A stretch of 64,000 nt of DNA from JABDQA01 sp963759125. Lineage in GTDB: Bacteria > Desulfobacterota > Desulfobulbia > Desulfobulbales > Desulfocapsaceae. This document shows positions 8,163-17,073 of this stretch, piece by piece. Under the pieces are notes generated by a model. It saw only the letters and a list, made by a program, of their open reading frames with translations, was not told the DNA's origin and ran no database searches. The first letter of the stretch is position 1. The number at the start of each line of letters is the position of its first letter. Location of the stretch: assembly GCA_963759125.1 (NCBI GenBank), contig CAVWXN010000001.1, positions 295,339-359,338 of the forward strand, in the 5' to 3' direction. The position numbers and the translations under genes are program-made.

Positions 8163-9575
8163 ATGGCGGAACAATCTGCAAAACCGGTAAAGAACCCCAG
8201 AATAGCAATGCCCGAGCAGGACCCGCAGGTCCGGGCCCGAAACTTTCTTGAAGTACCTACGGGATATACCAACAAGATGGCTCAGGAAGAGGCAGCCAGA
8301 TGTCTGCAGTGCAAGAAACCGGCCTGTGTCCAGGGCTGCCCGGTCGGCGTCGATATTCCCGGTTTTATCGACCTGATCACCAAAGGTGATATCACTGCGG
8401 CGATCCGCAACCTGTGGAGCAAAAATGCCCTGCCAGCCGTCTGCGGCCGGGTCTGTCCCCAGGAAATACAGTGTGAGGGCTTGTGCATTCTGGGTAAAAA
8501 GGGGGAACCGGTGGCCATCGGTAACCTGGAACGCTATTGTGCCGACTGGGAGCGCGAAAACGGCACTGGAGAACTGCCGCCCAAGGCGGAACCGACCGGC
8601 AAGAAAGTGGCCGTCGTCGGCTCCGGGCCCTCGGGCCTCACCGTGGCCGGTGATTGTATCATCAAAGGCCATGACGTTACCATCTTTGAGGCCTTTCACA
8701 AGGCCGGCGGCGTGCTGGTCTACGGCATCCCTGAGTTCCGTCTGCCCAAAGCTATCGTGGCCCAGGAGATCAACTTTCTCGAGCGTCTGGGGTGCAAGCT
8801 GGAATGCAACGCCGTGGTCGGGCGTACCGTCTCTGTGGATGAACTTCTTGAACAGGGCTTTGACGCTGTGTACATCGGGGTCGGTGCCGGTCTGCCGCGA
8901 TTCATGAATATCCCAGGCGAAAATCTGGTCGGCATTCTCTCGGCCAACGAGTACCTGACCAGGGCCAATCTGATGAAGGCCTATAAATTCCCCGATGTCG
9001 ACACGCCGATCCCCATTGGCAAAAACGTCGTCGTACTCGGGGCTGGAAACGTGGCCATGGATGCGGCCAGAACGGCGATGCGTCTGGGCGCCGAAAGCGT
9101 CAGGATCGTCTACCGTCGATCGCGCGAGGAAATGCCTGCCCGGGCAGCAGAGATTCATCATGCCGAGGAAGAGGGCATCGAGATGTTTCTGCTGACCAAC
9201 CCGACCAAATATCTGGGCAACGAAAAAGGCAGGTTGACCGGTATGGAATGTCTCAAAATGGAACTCGGCGAACCGGATGAATCCGGTCGCAGACGCCCGG
9301 TAGCGATCGCAGGGTCCGAGTTTGAAATGGATTGTGACCTCTGCATCGTGGCGGTCGGATCCGGAGCAAACCCTCTGCTGACCAGTGAAACTCCTGATAT
9401 GCAACTGAATAAGTGGGGCTATGTCCATACCGATGAAAAAACCGGAAAGACGACCAAGAAAGCCGTCTGGGCCGGGGGCGACATCGTCACTGGTGCGGCC
9501 ACCGTCATATTGGCCATGGGCGCCGGCCGGGAAGCCGCCAATTCCATGCATGATTACCTGACTCTGGGCTGGTAG
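8163..9575 (+). CDS. nfnB: NfnB / GltA-type glutamate synthase small-subunit-like oxidoreductase
   Basis: Large subunit of NfnAB, where b-FAD bifurcates electrons between NAD+ and ferredoxin via two [4Fe-4S] clusters. The N-terminal cluster-binding domain shows CLQCKKPACVQGCPVGVDIP and later CGRVCPQEIQCEGLC. Two dinucleotide folds follow: VAVVGSGPSGLTVAGD (about residue 150) and VVVLGAGNVAMDAARTA (about residue 285), then the FAD-proximal VWAGGDIVTGAATVILAMGAG. 470 residues, as usual. GGGAGG precedes the ATG. Without NfnA this would be called glutamate synthase (gltD-like); the pairing makes Nfn the better call. Confidence 0.92.
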   Translation: MAEQSAKPVKNPRIAMPEQDPQVRARNFLEVPTGYTNKMAQEEAARCLQCKKPACVQGCPVGVDIPGFIDLITKGDITAAIRNLWSKNALPAVCGRVCPQEIQCEGLCILGKKGEPVAIGNLERYCADWERENGTGELPPKAEPTGKKVAVVGSGPSGLTVAGDCIIKGHDVTIFEAFHKAGGVLVYGIPEFRLPKAIVAQEINFLERLGCKLECNAVVGRTVSVDELLEQGFDAVYIGVGAGLPRFMNIPGENLVGILSANEYLTRANLMKAYKFPDVDTPIPIGKNVVVLGAGNVAMDAARTAMRLGAESVRIVYRRSREEMPARAAEIHHAEEEGIEMFLLTNPTKYLGNEKGRLTGMECLKMELGEPDESGRRRPVAIAGSEFEMDCDLCIVAVGSGANPLLTSETPDMQLNKWGYVHTDEKTGKTTKKAVWAGGDIVTGAATVILAMGAGREAANSMHDYLTLGW

Positions 9576-9626
9576 AATTAGGCCGACCGAGTTACTGTCC
9601 GCTTAACTCCACGAGTGCTCTTTTTA

Positions 9627-9663
9627 GGGCCGGTTCTCTCTGTTCTGGGACCGGCCCTTTTTT
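9627..9663 (+). terminator. Rho-independent terminator of nfnAB
   Basis: GGGCCGGTTC and GGACCGGCCC form a strong stem followed by TTTTTT, about 50 bases after the nfnB stop. Confidence 0.9.
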
Positions 9664-9815
9664 ACGGTCAACCGTTCCACCTTTTTACCCTGTTATCGCC
9701 TGGCCGGCTGGTTATACAGGGAGCAGATGATTAGAGTGTCTGCAAATCTCCGGTTGTGTAAATCGCCGGAATGCTCTTGTCCAGTCGTCTATTGCTGTCT
9801 GCCCGTGAATTTCCA

Positions 9816-10793
9816 ATGATTCGTCTTACTACCCTCCTGCTCGTCTCTCTTCTGGTCACCAGTTGTGCCCCCAAGCCTCCTCCACCTCCCGATCGTGACT
9901 ATCAATTCGAAGCACTGCAAAATCAGGTCAGGCAGATGGAAATCTTCATCGATAACTGGAGCGGTTATGATCAGGAGTACAGCAGGATAAACAACCTGGC
10001 CGAATACAAGGCGGTGAAAAACAAGATCTTTTCCTCACCGGCCTACGATAAGCTGCAGCGGCAAGAGCAGTTCGAAGGAAAAATCAATCAGTTCGATGCG
10101 GTGGTCAGGCGCTATGAAATCTGGCTCGATGAGCGCGCCAGACTGCTTGAAAGGATGGAGGCTTTCTCTCATGCCTATGAAAAGAGCCAGAAACAGATTT
10201 TTACCAGAAACGCCAAACCCTTCAAAATCAGTCCCTACGAACTGATCGTTGCCAACGGCTACTATGAACTGGTAGCGGAAGACCCAGATCAGGCCTATGC
10301 CTCTGCCCGCTACGTGGGACTCAATCAACTCAATATCATTGCCGCCTCGCGGGATCATCCGCTGCGGCTTCCCCACCTCGTGGTCGGTGACTTTGTCGTG
10401 GAGGTGAGAATCAGCAACAGGTCGGATCGAAAGATCCTCAGACCCGACGGCTATATCGTTCACCGTCAGAGTAAAACCCTGGAAAACGGCAGCAATATAT
10501 CACGTTCTTATCGAGAATATCTGGTCAATTTCAGCGACGAGGTGAAAAACAAATATCAGTTTGCCCAGGCGATCGACGTCACCAATAAAGATTCGGAGAA
10601 CGGCATTAGACCCGGAGATCATGCTGTCTGGGCCTACCGTTTCAACCCGGAGAATCACCCGGTCAAAACGGTCAACACCTTTCAGATAATCTACCCGCAA
10701 AAGGTCTTCGGCAAACCCCTGAGACTGAGCATACCTCTAAAGACGATAACCAAACCAACACTGCCTGATTCATTAGCAAAGAGGCAGCCCTGA
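9816..10793 (+). CDS. Conserved lipoprotein of unknown function
   Basis: About 325 residues with a lipoprotein signal (MIRLTTLLLVSLLVTSC) followed by a proline-rich linker (APKPPPPPDRD). A helical, charged stretch spans roughly residues 35-120 (EALQNQVRQMEIFIDNW, RARLLERMEAFSHAYEKSQKQ), then a beta-rich region with VVEVRISNRSDRKILRPDGY and PGDHAVWAYRF. I do not recognise the family. The ATG at 9816 gives a normal signal length; an upstream ATG at 9771 gives a longer leader. It converges with the next gene. Confidence 0.75.
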   Translation: MIRLTTLLLVSLLVTSCAPKPPPPPDRDYQFEALQNQVRQMEIFIDNWSGYDQEYSRINNLAEYKAVKNKIFSSPAYDKLQRQEQFEGKINQFDAVVRRYEIWLDERARLLERMEAFSHAYEKSQKQIFTRNAKPFKISPYELIVANGYYELVAEDPDQAYASARYVGLNQLNIIAASRDHPLRLPHLVVGDFVVEVRISNRSDRKILRPDGYIVHRQSKTLENGSNISRSYREYLVNFSDEVKNKYQFAQAIDVTNKDSENGIRPGDHAVWAYRFNPENHPVKTVNTFQIIYPQKVFGKPLRLSIPLKTITKPTLPDSLAKRQP

Positions 10794-10818
10794 TCCGAAC
10801 CTGCTTATCGGCCAGAGT

Positions 10819-11433
10819 TTATTTGGGGCAGTTGACAGGAAGGTTTTCCTGTTTTCTGATCTTGGTCAACCCCTGTAAGCCTTCCCGGGCATAGGAGTCC
10901 ACCTCATTTCGGGTAGAAATTTCCGGCTGAGCTTTGAGAAGCTCGGGATACATGGACTCGGCTTTGGCATTATCTCCCTGATCGATATAGGTCAATGCCT
11001 CCAGCCAAAGCCCGGCCTGCCGATATTTTTCATTGCTGCTCTCCTGGGCTGTTTCGGCATAACCGAGAGCCACCTTGTGCTTGCATTGGGCCAGGGCAGC
11101 CAGGCCGGCAAAGCCGTCATCACCCAGCTTTTTCTTTAACTCTTTTTCTGCTTTGGCTCTTTGCTGCTGGGCAGCGTGCTTGTCTTCCTGACTGCCGACG
11201 ATGGCTCCGGACACGGCTCCCGAAGTCGCCCCCCAGGCCGCCCCCCGGGCAGCGGCCTCGCCGACATTACCGCCCCAGATCAGAGCACTGACCATGCCCG
11301 CCGCGGCCCCGCTGACGCCGCCCACGGCGGCCCCCTGCCCTGCCCGTTTGGCGGACTGGGGCCCGCAGGCGGTGAACAGGAGCAACACTATGACAAGGGC
11401 AGTCGCTTTAATGCTCGAATGGGGTGTACGCAT
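10819..11433 (-). CDS. Glycine-zipper lipoprotein
   Basis: 204 residues. The signal peptide ends at a lipobox (LLLFTACG). Two Gly/Ala-rich zipper stretches follow (GQGAAVGGVSGAAAGMVSA and GAAWGATSGAVSGAIVG), then a Lys/Gln-rich helix (AAQQQRAKAEKELKKKLG) and a TPR-like region (YIDQGDNAKAESMYPELLK). Glycine zippers of this kind insert in or against the outer membrane. The second half could act as a small tetratricopeptide module. ATG follows GGAGAGAGGAAAAC. Confidence 0.78.
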   Translation of the reverse strand: MRTPHSSIKATALVIVLLLFTACGPQSAKRAGQGAAVGGVSGAAAGMVSALIWGGNVGEAAARGAAWGATSGAVSGAIVGSQEDKHAAQQQRAKAEKELKKKLGDDGFAGLAALAQCKHKVALGYAETAQESSNEKYRQAGLWLEALTYIDQGDNAKAESMYPELLKAQPEISTRNEVDSYAREGLQGLTKIRKQENLPVNCPK

Positions 11434-11620
11434 GTTTTCCTCTCTCCTTACTTATTTTTACAATGGCCTCGCGTTTTATTAAACATGGCGGCTCAAGCCC
11501 AGGTTGCCTGTCCGGTCAAGGAACGAGCACGGAGCCGTCAGAGGCTGGCAGCAGCCATCCCAGCATGGTGAGCTGGATTGAACTTCTGGCGCAATATTCG
11601 GAATAATAGTGCAGAAGCGG

Positions 11621-12175
11621 CTAGGAATAAAGCCAGAGAAAGAAGATGGGGGCCAGAAACCCGACGCCTACCAGCCACTTCCCCCTACCCGACAACCCTT
11701 TTCTGCCCTTGAGGATGAGTATCCCGCTGATTGCCAGCAGACCAAGGCAGACTGCATAGAGGTCGGCGAACCAGGTCCACAGCTTTTTGGCATGATTGAG
11801 ATGAAGAAAGTTGGCCTGGTAGAGCAACGGCCGTTGGTTCGATTTCTCCTGAAAGACATTCGAATTGACCAGATCAACGGTGAGGTTGTTGTTGACCACG
11901 AAAATTTTCAAGGTCTGAGCATCCTGACGATAGATGTTCTTTAGCTCTCCCGTTTCTCCGAGTTGTCCAAGCACGGCCAAGGTTAAGGCCCTGTCATCAG
12001 CAGGGTCGACAGCGGAGAGGTCTACCTCGACCATGCTTTTTTCTATCTTGTAGGTCGGGTTCCAGTCATGGATATGATTGACCGCCACACCTGAAATCAC
12101 ATAAAGGATGGTCAGCCCGAAACAGAGATAGCCGAGATCCCGGTGGATGATGATGTTCCACTTACGCCATTTCAT
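11621..12175 (-). CDS. PepSY-associated transmembrane protein
   Basis: 184 residues. A first membrane helix follows the conserved start WNIIIHRDLGYLCFGLTILYVISGVAVNHIHDWNP. A periplasmic PepSY-like loop (about residues 45-120) is followed by LHLNHAKKLWTWFADLYAVCLGLLAISG and a final hydrophobic segment. The paired histidines near membrane faces (HRD, NHIHD, HLNHAK) resemble the b-heme-type ligands of PepSY-TM iron reductases, although the family function here is not proven. It starts 12 bases after the DUF4920 stop and so belongs to the selenoprotein operon. Confidence 0.83.
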   Translation of the reverse strand: MKWRKWNIIIHRDLGYLCFGLTILYVISGVAVNHIHDWNPTYKIEKSMVEVDLSAVDPADDRALTLAVLGQLGETGELKNIYRQDAQTLKIFVVNNNLTVDLVNSNVFQEKSNQRPLLYQANFLHLNHAKKLWTWFADLYAVCLGLLAISGILILKGRKGLSGRGKWLVGVGFLAPIFFLWLYS

Positions 12176-12186
12176 CAGCCCGCTCT

Positions 12187-12651
12187 CTACCCCTCAATCA
12201 CCGCACCCAGCCCGATTAGTCTGATCATCCTCTCGTCTTTGACGGTTGCTGGGTCAAACGGCTGTCCTTTCTCCTCGGCCAGATGCTGCTGATACTTGAT
12301 CATCTCATCACGGGACAGCTTGAGCTCTTCAACGACTCCCTCCACGACCCCCATACGACCCGAAGCGCTCATTGGAAAAACGATTTCTCCGTCAGTGACC
12401 TTGACTTGAATTTTCTCACCCTGGCGATCTCCGGCAATGTACATCCAGCAGCCGCGCTTGGCACACACCTCAATTATCATCCCCTCTACCCTGACCATTT
12501 TGCCCAGGTAGTTCTCAGGATTGTCGAGAATGGCGGAAACAGCAGTAGTCTCTGTGAGGTTCACCCCTTTTCCATAGACGTCGGTTTTGGCCTGAGCCGT
12601 CACAGCGCAGGCGGCACACAGCAAGGCGCAAAATATGATAATTCGTTTCAA
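12187..12651 (-). CDS. DUF4920 periplasmic protein
   Basis: 154 residues with a signal peptide cut near AQA-KTD. The mature part carries the DUF4920 pattern: YLGKMVRVEGMIIEVCAKRGCWMYIAGD, an OB-like beta barrel with a CxxxxC pair that could bind metal or form a disulfide, and the C-terminal IRLIGLGAVIEG. The start is TTG at 12651, supported by CAGGAGATTC eight bases upstream. It lies between the Sec-rhodanese gene and the PepSY protein in the same direction. Redox or metal handling in the periplasm is inferred only. Confidence 0.83.
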   Translation of the reverse strand: MKRIIIFCALLCAACAVTAQAKTDVYGKGVNLTETTAVSAILDNPENYLGKMVRVEGMIIEVCAKRGCWMYIAGDRQGEKIQVKVTDGEIVFPMSASGRMGVVEGVVEELKLSRDEMIKYQQHLAEEKGQPFDPATVKDERMIRLIGLGAVIEG

Positions 12652-12689
12652 AAGAATCTCCTGTTATAAAGTAGTTGTATAATGAAGCA

Positions 12690-12733
12690 CCTGAACGGCT
12701 CAGCGGGGGAAAACTTCCGATGAACCGTTCAGG
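12690..12733 (-). terminator. Hairpin between selenoprotein and DUF4920 genes
   Basis: CCTGAACGG and CCGTTCAGG are perfectly complementary across a 26-base loop, downstream of the selenoprotein stop. There is no clear U-tract, so it may be an mRNA-stability or processing element rather than a terminator. Confidence 0.45.
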
Positions 12734-12803
12734 ATGATCTTGATACAGGCCCCGTTAATGTAAACCAATCCAATCGCGGAACGAGGCCTGTAAGGTGATA
12801 AAA

Positions 12804-14168
12804 TTATTCCTTCTCGGTAATTTCGTAACTGCCGCTGTCAGCAACCTTGATATTGGCATCAAGAAACTTCGCTTTGTAGCCTTTTTCCTTCAGAGCCACA
12901 TAGGCCATTTCGGCCCTGATGCCGGTGCTGCAGTGTATAAAGACCTCTTTATCCTTGGGGATTTCATCGAGCCTTTCGACTACCTCTTCAGCAGGGATGG
13001 CAATGGCGCTGGCAATTTTTCCCTCTTCGGTCTCGTCGTCGGTCCGCACGTCAAGAATCACCACGTCGGTGGTCTTACTGTCCACTGCTTTGGAAAAGGC
13101 CGCGATGTCGACCGATCCTGCTTTGGGCTTGGGAACGTAGACGATTTCGGTTGCGGTTTCACCTGAGGTGACAGGCAGATCGGCTTTCCGCCAGCCGTCG
13201 AATCCGCCTTTGAGAATGGTGGCATTCATATAGCCCCAGTCTCTGATGGTTGCAAATTGCTCCATCCCTGCCTTGGTATCAGCACCGTAGATCACGATCG
13301 GAGCTTTTTTGATAGCCGGAAATCGATCTTTAGCCGCGGCCAGGTCAGTCCCCGGAATTGAGATGGCTCCCTTGATGTGGCCAGCCTTGGCGCTTTCAGC
13401 ATCGCGCACGTCGATGACGACCACCGGGGTCTCGGTATCCATCATGGTTTTCAAAGATTTGGAAACTGAATAGAGCGGTTTTTTCGCCTTTTTCCAGGCC
13501 GGCATGCCATCGAGGAATACTCTGACGTTGGTATAACCGAGCTTTTCTGCCCGCCGGGCAGAAGAAGGACTCAGTTGTCAGGTAGGTCCTCCGCAGTAGA
13601 ATACCAGGAGATTGTCTTTGTTCTTCGGCAGCTTGTCCAGATTTTTTTCGAACTGGGCATCATAAATGGATATAGCCCCTGGGATATGCCCTTCGATAAA
13701 GAGTTTTCCGGGCCGAGCATCGACAATGGTGAAGTTGCCTTTTTCAGGTCCCTGTTCGATCAGCGGTGCCAGTTCATCGACCTTGATCAACACCGCCGGG
13801 TCGAGTTTGGCCGGCTGTTTGACATCCACCGACTCGGCATAAAGGGCGCCGTCTTCCTCGTAAAAGGTGATGAGCACCTCTTTGCCTGGTTCGATTTTGT
13901 TTAATGCTTCCTCACCGGTAAGATCTGTGTCATCATCAAAATTTACCAGCCATGAAGCACCGCCGGTATCCACCTTGATGGTTTCCGCCTTCATCGATAC
14001 GCTGCCAAGCTTCCCTCGAATCCCATTCTCCGGGGTGTCCGCATGGCACTGCATACAGGGCTTCAGAACCTTTGGCTTGGCGTCTTCGGCCATGATGGTT
14101 CCTGGAACCATCAGCAGCACCGCACCACTCAAACCGAGTGCTGCCATCGTTAATTTCCTACTCAACAT
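12804..14168 (-). CDS. Triple-rhodanese c-heme selenoprotein (UGA decoded as Sec197)
   Basis: Reading through the UGA at 13580-13578 gives one frame of 454 residues. The two flanking ORFs are exactly in phase (663 bases between their first codons) and the 24 codons between UGA and the downstream ATG contain no stop. Order: signal peptide; c-type heme motif CMQCH (38-42); a small beta domain; rhodanese 1 (about 118-220) with active loop CGGPT-U (192-197), then QLSPSSARRAEKLGYTNV; rhodanese 2 (about 235-320), loop without Cys (YGADTKAG); rhodanese 3 (about 330-450) with IHCSTGIRAEM (C413). Homologous loops usually have Cys where the UGA lies. A SECIS-like hairpin follows. GGAGG precedes the ATG. 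Likely periplasmic sulfur-transfer/redox protein. The alternative is a nonsense mutation. Confidence 0.82.
13545..13563 (-). promoter_or_regulatory. Candidate bacterial SECIS hairpin
   Basis: On the mRNA strand UUCUGCCC and GGGCAGAA form a perfect 8-bp stem closed by a GGC loop. The stem starts 14 nt after the UGA and the loop 22 nt after it, with G at the first loop position. This fits the known bacterial SECIS geometry (loop about 16-37 nt after UGA, G in the first two loop bases). The hairpin lies within coding sequence. Confidence 0.75.
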
Positions 14169-14557
14169 TTACTGACCTCCATTACACGCTATTTTTACTT
14201 CTGTGGCCGCCGCAATCGAACCACGCCTCTTGGTTATATTTCTTACCAACTCACCTAAGTGATCTTGATAATTAAACTTATTAAAGAACCATAAAGCCTG
14301 ACGCACAAAGACAGCATACTTCGCTGTGGTATCTGGCGAAGTATTTTATTATATTACTGATTAATTTCAAGCTTAACTTGCTTGCTGCCTTCTTCCTGGC
14401 CAGCTCTTGACCGATCTTGTAAAATTTAATCTAAAATACTGATACTGCGTGGTAATATGACGGTGTGGTATTGTGGTGCGGACTTATCGAGGGTATAGTG
14501 TAAGAAAGTACTACAAATTGAGATTCCTTGACACAGACTGGATCAGCGGGAGAGACC
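14169..14557. other. Divergent intergenic region, AT-rich, with one hairpin
   Basis: Separates the selenoprotein operon from a divergent secreted-protein gene and must hold both promoters. A perfect 9-bp hairpin (ATACTTCGC / GCGAAGTAT, 14316-14344) is followed by TTTATTATATT on the plus strand. The TTATTAAAG and TTAATTTCAAG stretches are AT-rich. No ORF or RNA gene was recognised. Confidence 0.5.
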
Positions 14558-15166
14558 ATGGCAGAACCAAGCGGGGAAATTTTTTTTTCTTCACGGCTGC
14601 TTTATTTTCTGGCACTGATCAGCGTTTTCTGGTTCTCGACGAATCTGTTCGCAATTCCTTCCCTCACTTCCAACACTGATCAGCTCCCCGCCGAGCTCTA
14701 CGCCCATTCACACATGCAGCCGCAGGCCCTGCCAAAGCCCCAGCCGGCCGAGGCAGAACAAAAGGACTCGATTCGCCTCGATGTGACCGGGGCCTGGCTG
14801 TCCTGCTCCGAGGACGACTGCAGTCATCACCACCACGGTTGCGACCTGGAAATAGGCTACCGGCTGTCATCCGCAGTTCACTCGAAGCTGGACGTTGGCG
14901 CCCACGTCGTCTGTCGGGCTCGCCTTGATTATCTGACCAGTCACGGCTACCATCTGCAGAGTGAGCGCTGCTCTTCACCCGCCGACCATACCCTTCATCA
15001 CCGGGACCAGGTCGACTCGACAATTGTCGTCGAATTTCAGTTCAGTCCCTACGAACAGGTGATCGACGCCGAGGTTGGAGCCATCCAGTGCACCATAGAA
15101 AACGTTGACATACTGGAGCCGGACGCAACCGGCAGCACTGCCGACCTTCCACTTCCTTTCCCTTGA
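14558..15166 (+). CDS. Secreted His/Cys-rich protein of unknown function
   Basis: 202 residues. A hydrophobic N-terminal segment (SSRLLYFLALISVFWFSTNLFA) looks like a signal peptide or anchor. After a Pro/Gln-rich linker comes a dense cluster, WLSCSEDDCSHHHHGCD, at about residues 87-103, and further Cys/His in VVCRARLDYLTSHGYHLQSERC and DHTLHHRD. The pattern suggests metal binding. I do not recognise a family. ATG 14558 has GCGGGAGAG upstream. It is divergent from the Sec-rhodanese operon, so a related envelope role is possible but unproven. Confidence 0.65.
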   Translation: MAEPSGEIFFSSRLLYFLALISVFWFSTNLFAIPSLTSNTDQLPAELYAHSHMQPQALPKPQPAEAEQKDSIRLDVTGAWLSCSEDDCSHHHHGCDLEIGYRLSSAVHSKLDVGAHVVCRARLDYLTSHGYHLQSERCSSPADHTLHHRDQVDSTIVVEFQFSPYEQVIDAEVGAIQCTIENVDILEPDATGSTADLPLPFP

Positions 15167-15579
15167 CCCGAACTCAGCAGCGGCTTGCGCTCTGGGTCAG
15201 AGACCGGGTTCCCCACGCCCTGAAAGTGCATTTCCCGTTCCGGGTTTCCCGCTACGGCAGAAAGATGAGAGATGAAGTGATCGAGCAGGGCAAAAATGTC
15301 AACGCCACCTCCCGGTTGATACACAGTCTCTGCCTCTGAATAGTCGGAATGTCGGCTGTAAGTCCTGGTCCCTTCATTTCTATAGCGCTCCAGGTAGGGA
15401 TGAAACGGAATTATCATGGGTTGTCGATTGATATTATGTCTCAGATGCGTATTGTCTCATGCAGAGGATATGTTTGATAAGACTAAGGATATTGGTGTAT
15501 TGATGTCAAGTGTTAAGATGAGTGGGCGAGTCCGACATCTGAAAACGTTCAGCCATTAGTCTGCAAGGGGGGAGTGGTA
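15167..15579. other. Intergenic, no supported gene
   Basis: About 410 bases between two plus-strand genes. A minus-strand open frame here (15049-15417) has protein-like stretches but no signal, family motif or ribosome-binding site, and it overlaps the preceding gene, so it is not called. The last 100 bases are AT-rich and probably carry the promoter of the small membrane protein. Confidence 0.4.
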
Positions 15580-15771
15580 ATGTCTATCTGGGCAAGAATA
15601 GCGGTAACCATCATTCTGATGGTCCTGTTCAGTTTTCTGGCGGGATTGTTGTGGAGCAGTTTGTTCACCGATCAGATACCCAGCTATGTTTCCGGGTTTG
15701 TCGGTGGTCTGGTTGCAGTTCCAGTCTGGGAAATCCTTGAAAAATTCAAGGCCAAACCGGAGCCCGAATAG
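15580..15771 (+). CDS. Small single-pass membrane protein
   Basis: 63 residues: one or two hydrophobic segments (IAVTIILMVLFSFLAGLLW; YVSGFVGGLVAVPVWEIL) and a charged tail (EKFKAKPEPE). ATG 15580 is preceded by AAGGGGGGAG. Function unknown. Confidence 0.6.
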   Translation: MSIWARIAVTIILMVLFSFLAGLLWSSLFTDQIPSYVSGFVGGLVAVPVWEILEKFKAKPEPE

Positions 15772-15804
15772 CTCGTCCAGTCTTTGCCAAAATAAAGTTG
15801 AGGA

Positions 15805-16242
15805 TTACTTCACCGCATTCGGTACCATCTTGAAGCTGGGCTTCGAAGAGCTGATTTCGCCAGGAAGCGGCGTCGGCTTCACCACCACCGGCGGTACCGG
15901 CTTGGGATGGACCACGACCGGTTGCCGATAGAAATAGTATCCGCCGCGGCTCCAGGACCGCCGTTCCTGTCTGGCCACCTCTATCGCGGTCTCGGAGCGC
16001 AGCTTTTCTAGCTCCAGTTCATGATTGCGCTCTTCCAACCTCATCCGATCTATATACTGCCGGTCCCGCCAGTAATCGTCAGCGCTGACCGTCTGCCGCT
16101 TTCTGTCGTTGAACTGCTGCTGCTGAATAGCTCTAAGCTGCTCAGGAGAACAGCCCGCATAGGTTGTCTGGTTGCATGACCAGCCCAGTTCCGCGGTAAT
16201 CATAACAACGCACACAGTTAGTAGGATAAATTTCAGTTGCAT
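15805..16242 (-). CDS. Secreted hypothetical protein with Gln/Arg-rich helix
   Basis: 145 residues. A signal peptide (MQLKFILLTVCVVMITAELG) is followed by CNQTTYAGCSPEQLRAIQ, then a long charged helix (ERNHELELEKLRSETAIEVARQ) and a Tyr/Pro-rich tail (GGYYFYRQPVVVHPKPVPPVVVK). GGAGG is about ten bases before the ATG at 16242. No family recognised; the coiled-coil and proline tail suggest an envelope structural protein. Confidence 0.65.
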   Translation of the reverse strand: MQLKFILLTVCVVMITAELGWSCNQTTYAGCSPEQLRAIQQQQFNDRKRQTVSADDYWRDRQYIDRMRLEERNHELELEKLRSETAIEVARQERRSWSRGGYYFYRQPVVVHPKPVPPVVVKPTPLPGEISSSKPSFKMVPNAVK

Positions 16243-16429
16243 CAATCAGACCTCCTGCATTTTGTATTACTTTCCATACAATAATATAAAAATCTCCGGA
16301 TGCCAGAACCAAACCTCCGCCTGGCTACTCTTGCAAGACTGTGCTCGATAGTTAACATCTAAATTCAGGGGGCAAAATTGGGGGCCGCTTAGATCAGCTG
16401 ACTATAAAATCTGAAACTACCGCTAAACC

Positions 16430-17056
16430 ATGGATGAACGACAAAAGCATTGGGATGGAATCTTTTCAAAGACACTTTTCGACAGCAGTCTGGGCTGGTA
16501 TGAAAGACACTCCAGCCAGACCCTGACCTACCTCGATCGACTGGATCTGACGATTCCGTCCACCATTTTTGTTTCCGGGGCCGGCACCTCGATGCTTCCC
16601 GGTGACCTGCTAGTTCGCGGTCATAAGCTGATCATCAACGATGTGAGTGAGCAGGCAATACAAACCCTGCAAAAGAGGATCGGCCCGAACAGGCGGACAA
16701 CCTGGTTGAGCAGCGACCTGGCCCGGCCCTTGCCCGAGTCTCTGGTGCCCATAGATTTGTGGATCGACAGAGCAGTGCTACACTTTCTTCTCAGCGAACA
16801 AGATATACAACAGTATTTCAACACCCTTAAGGGCGCGGTACGGCCTGGTGGTTATGTACTTCTCGCCCAATTTTCGACCAAGGCAGTGGATAGATGCGCC
16901 GGCCTTGGTGTGCACCGCTACTCAGTGGAGGAAATGAGTGACAGGATTGGTGGGGAATTTATCCTTATAGAGGATGAAATATACAACTACACTGCCCCCG
17001 GCGGCGCCTCACGACCATACCTCTATGCACTCTACCAGAAACGAAGCTTAAGTTGA
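16430..17056 (+). CDS. Class I SAM-dependent methyltransferase
   Basis: 208 residues. It starts with the small-molecule methyltransferase pattern HWDGIFSKT...LGWYE. The SAM-binding region follows as TIFVSGAGTSMLPGDLLVRG, then LIINDVSEQAIQTLQKR, WLSSDLARPLP, DLWIDRAVLHFLL and LKGAVRPGGYVLLAQFS. Family members with this opening act on small molecules such as thiols or metalloids, but the substrate cannot be told. It ends two bases from the start region of the DUF72 gene, so the two are likely cotranscribed. Confidence 0.82.
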   Translation: MDERQKHWDGIFSKTLFDSSLGWYERHSSQTLTYLDRLDLTIPSTIFVSGAGTSMLPGDLLVRGHKLIINDVSEQAIQTLQKRIGPNRRTTWLSSDLARPLPESLVPIDLWIDRAVLHFLLSEQDIQQYFNTLKGAVRPGGYVLLAQFSTKAVDRCAGLGVHRYSVEEMSDRIGGEFILIEDEIYNYTAPGGASRPYLYALYQKRSLS

Positions 17057-17073
17057 TCGACACGGAGAGAAAC

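Noticed and set aside
8136..9551. 471-codon minus-strand ORF
   Set aside because: Antisense shadow of nfnB caused by codon bias.
15049..15417. 122-codon minus-strand ORF
   Set aside because: Overlaps the end of the secreted His/Cys-rich gene, lacks RBS and known motif; kept as unresolved intergenic.
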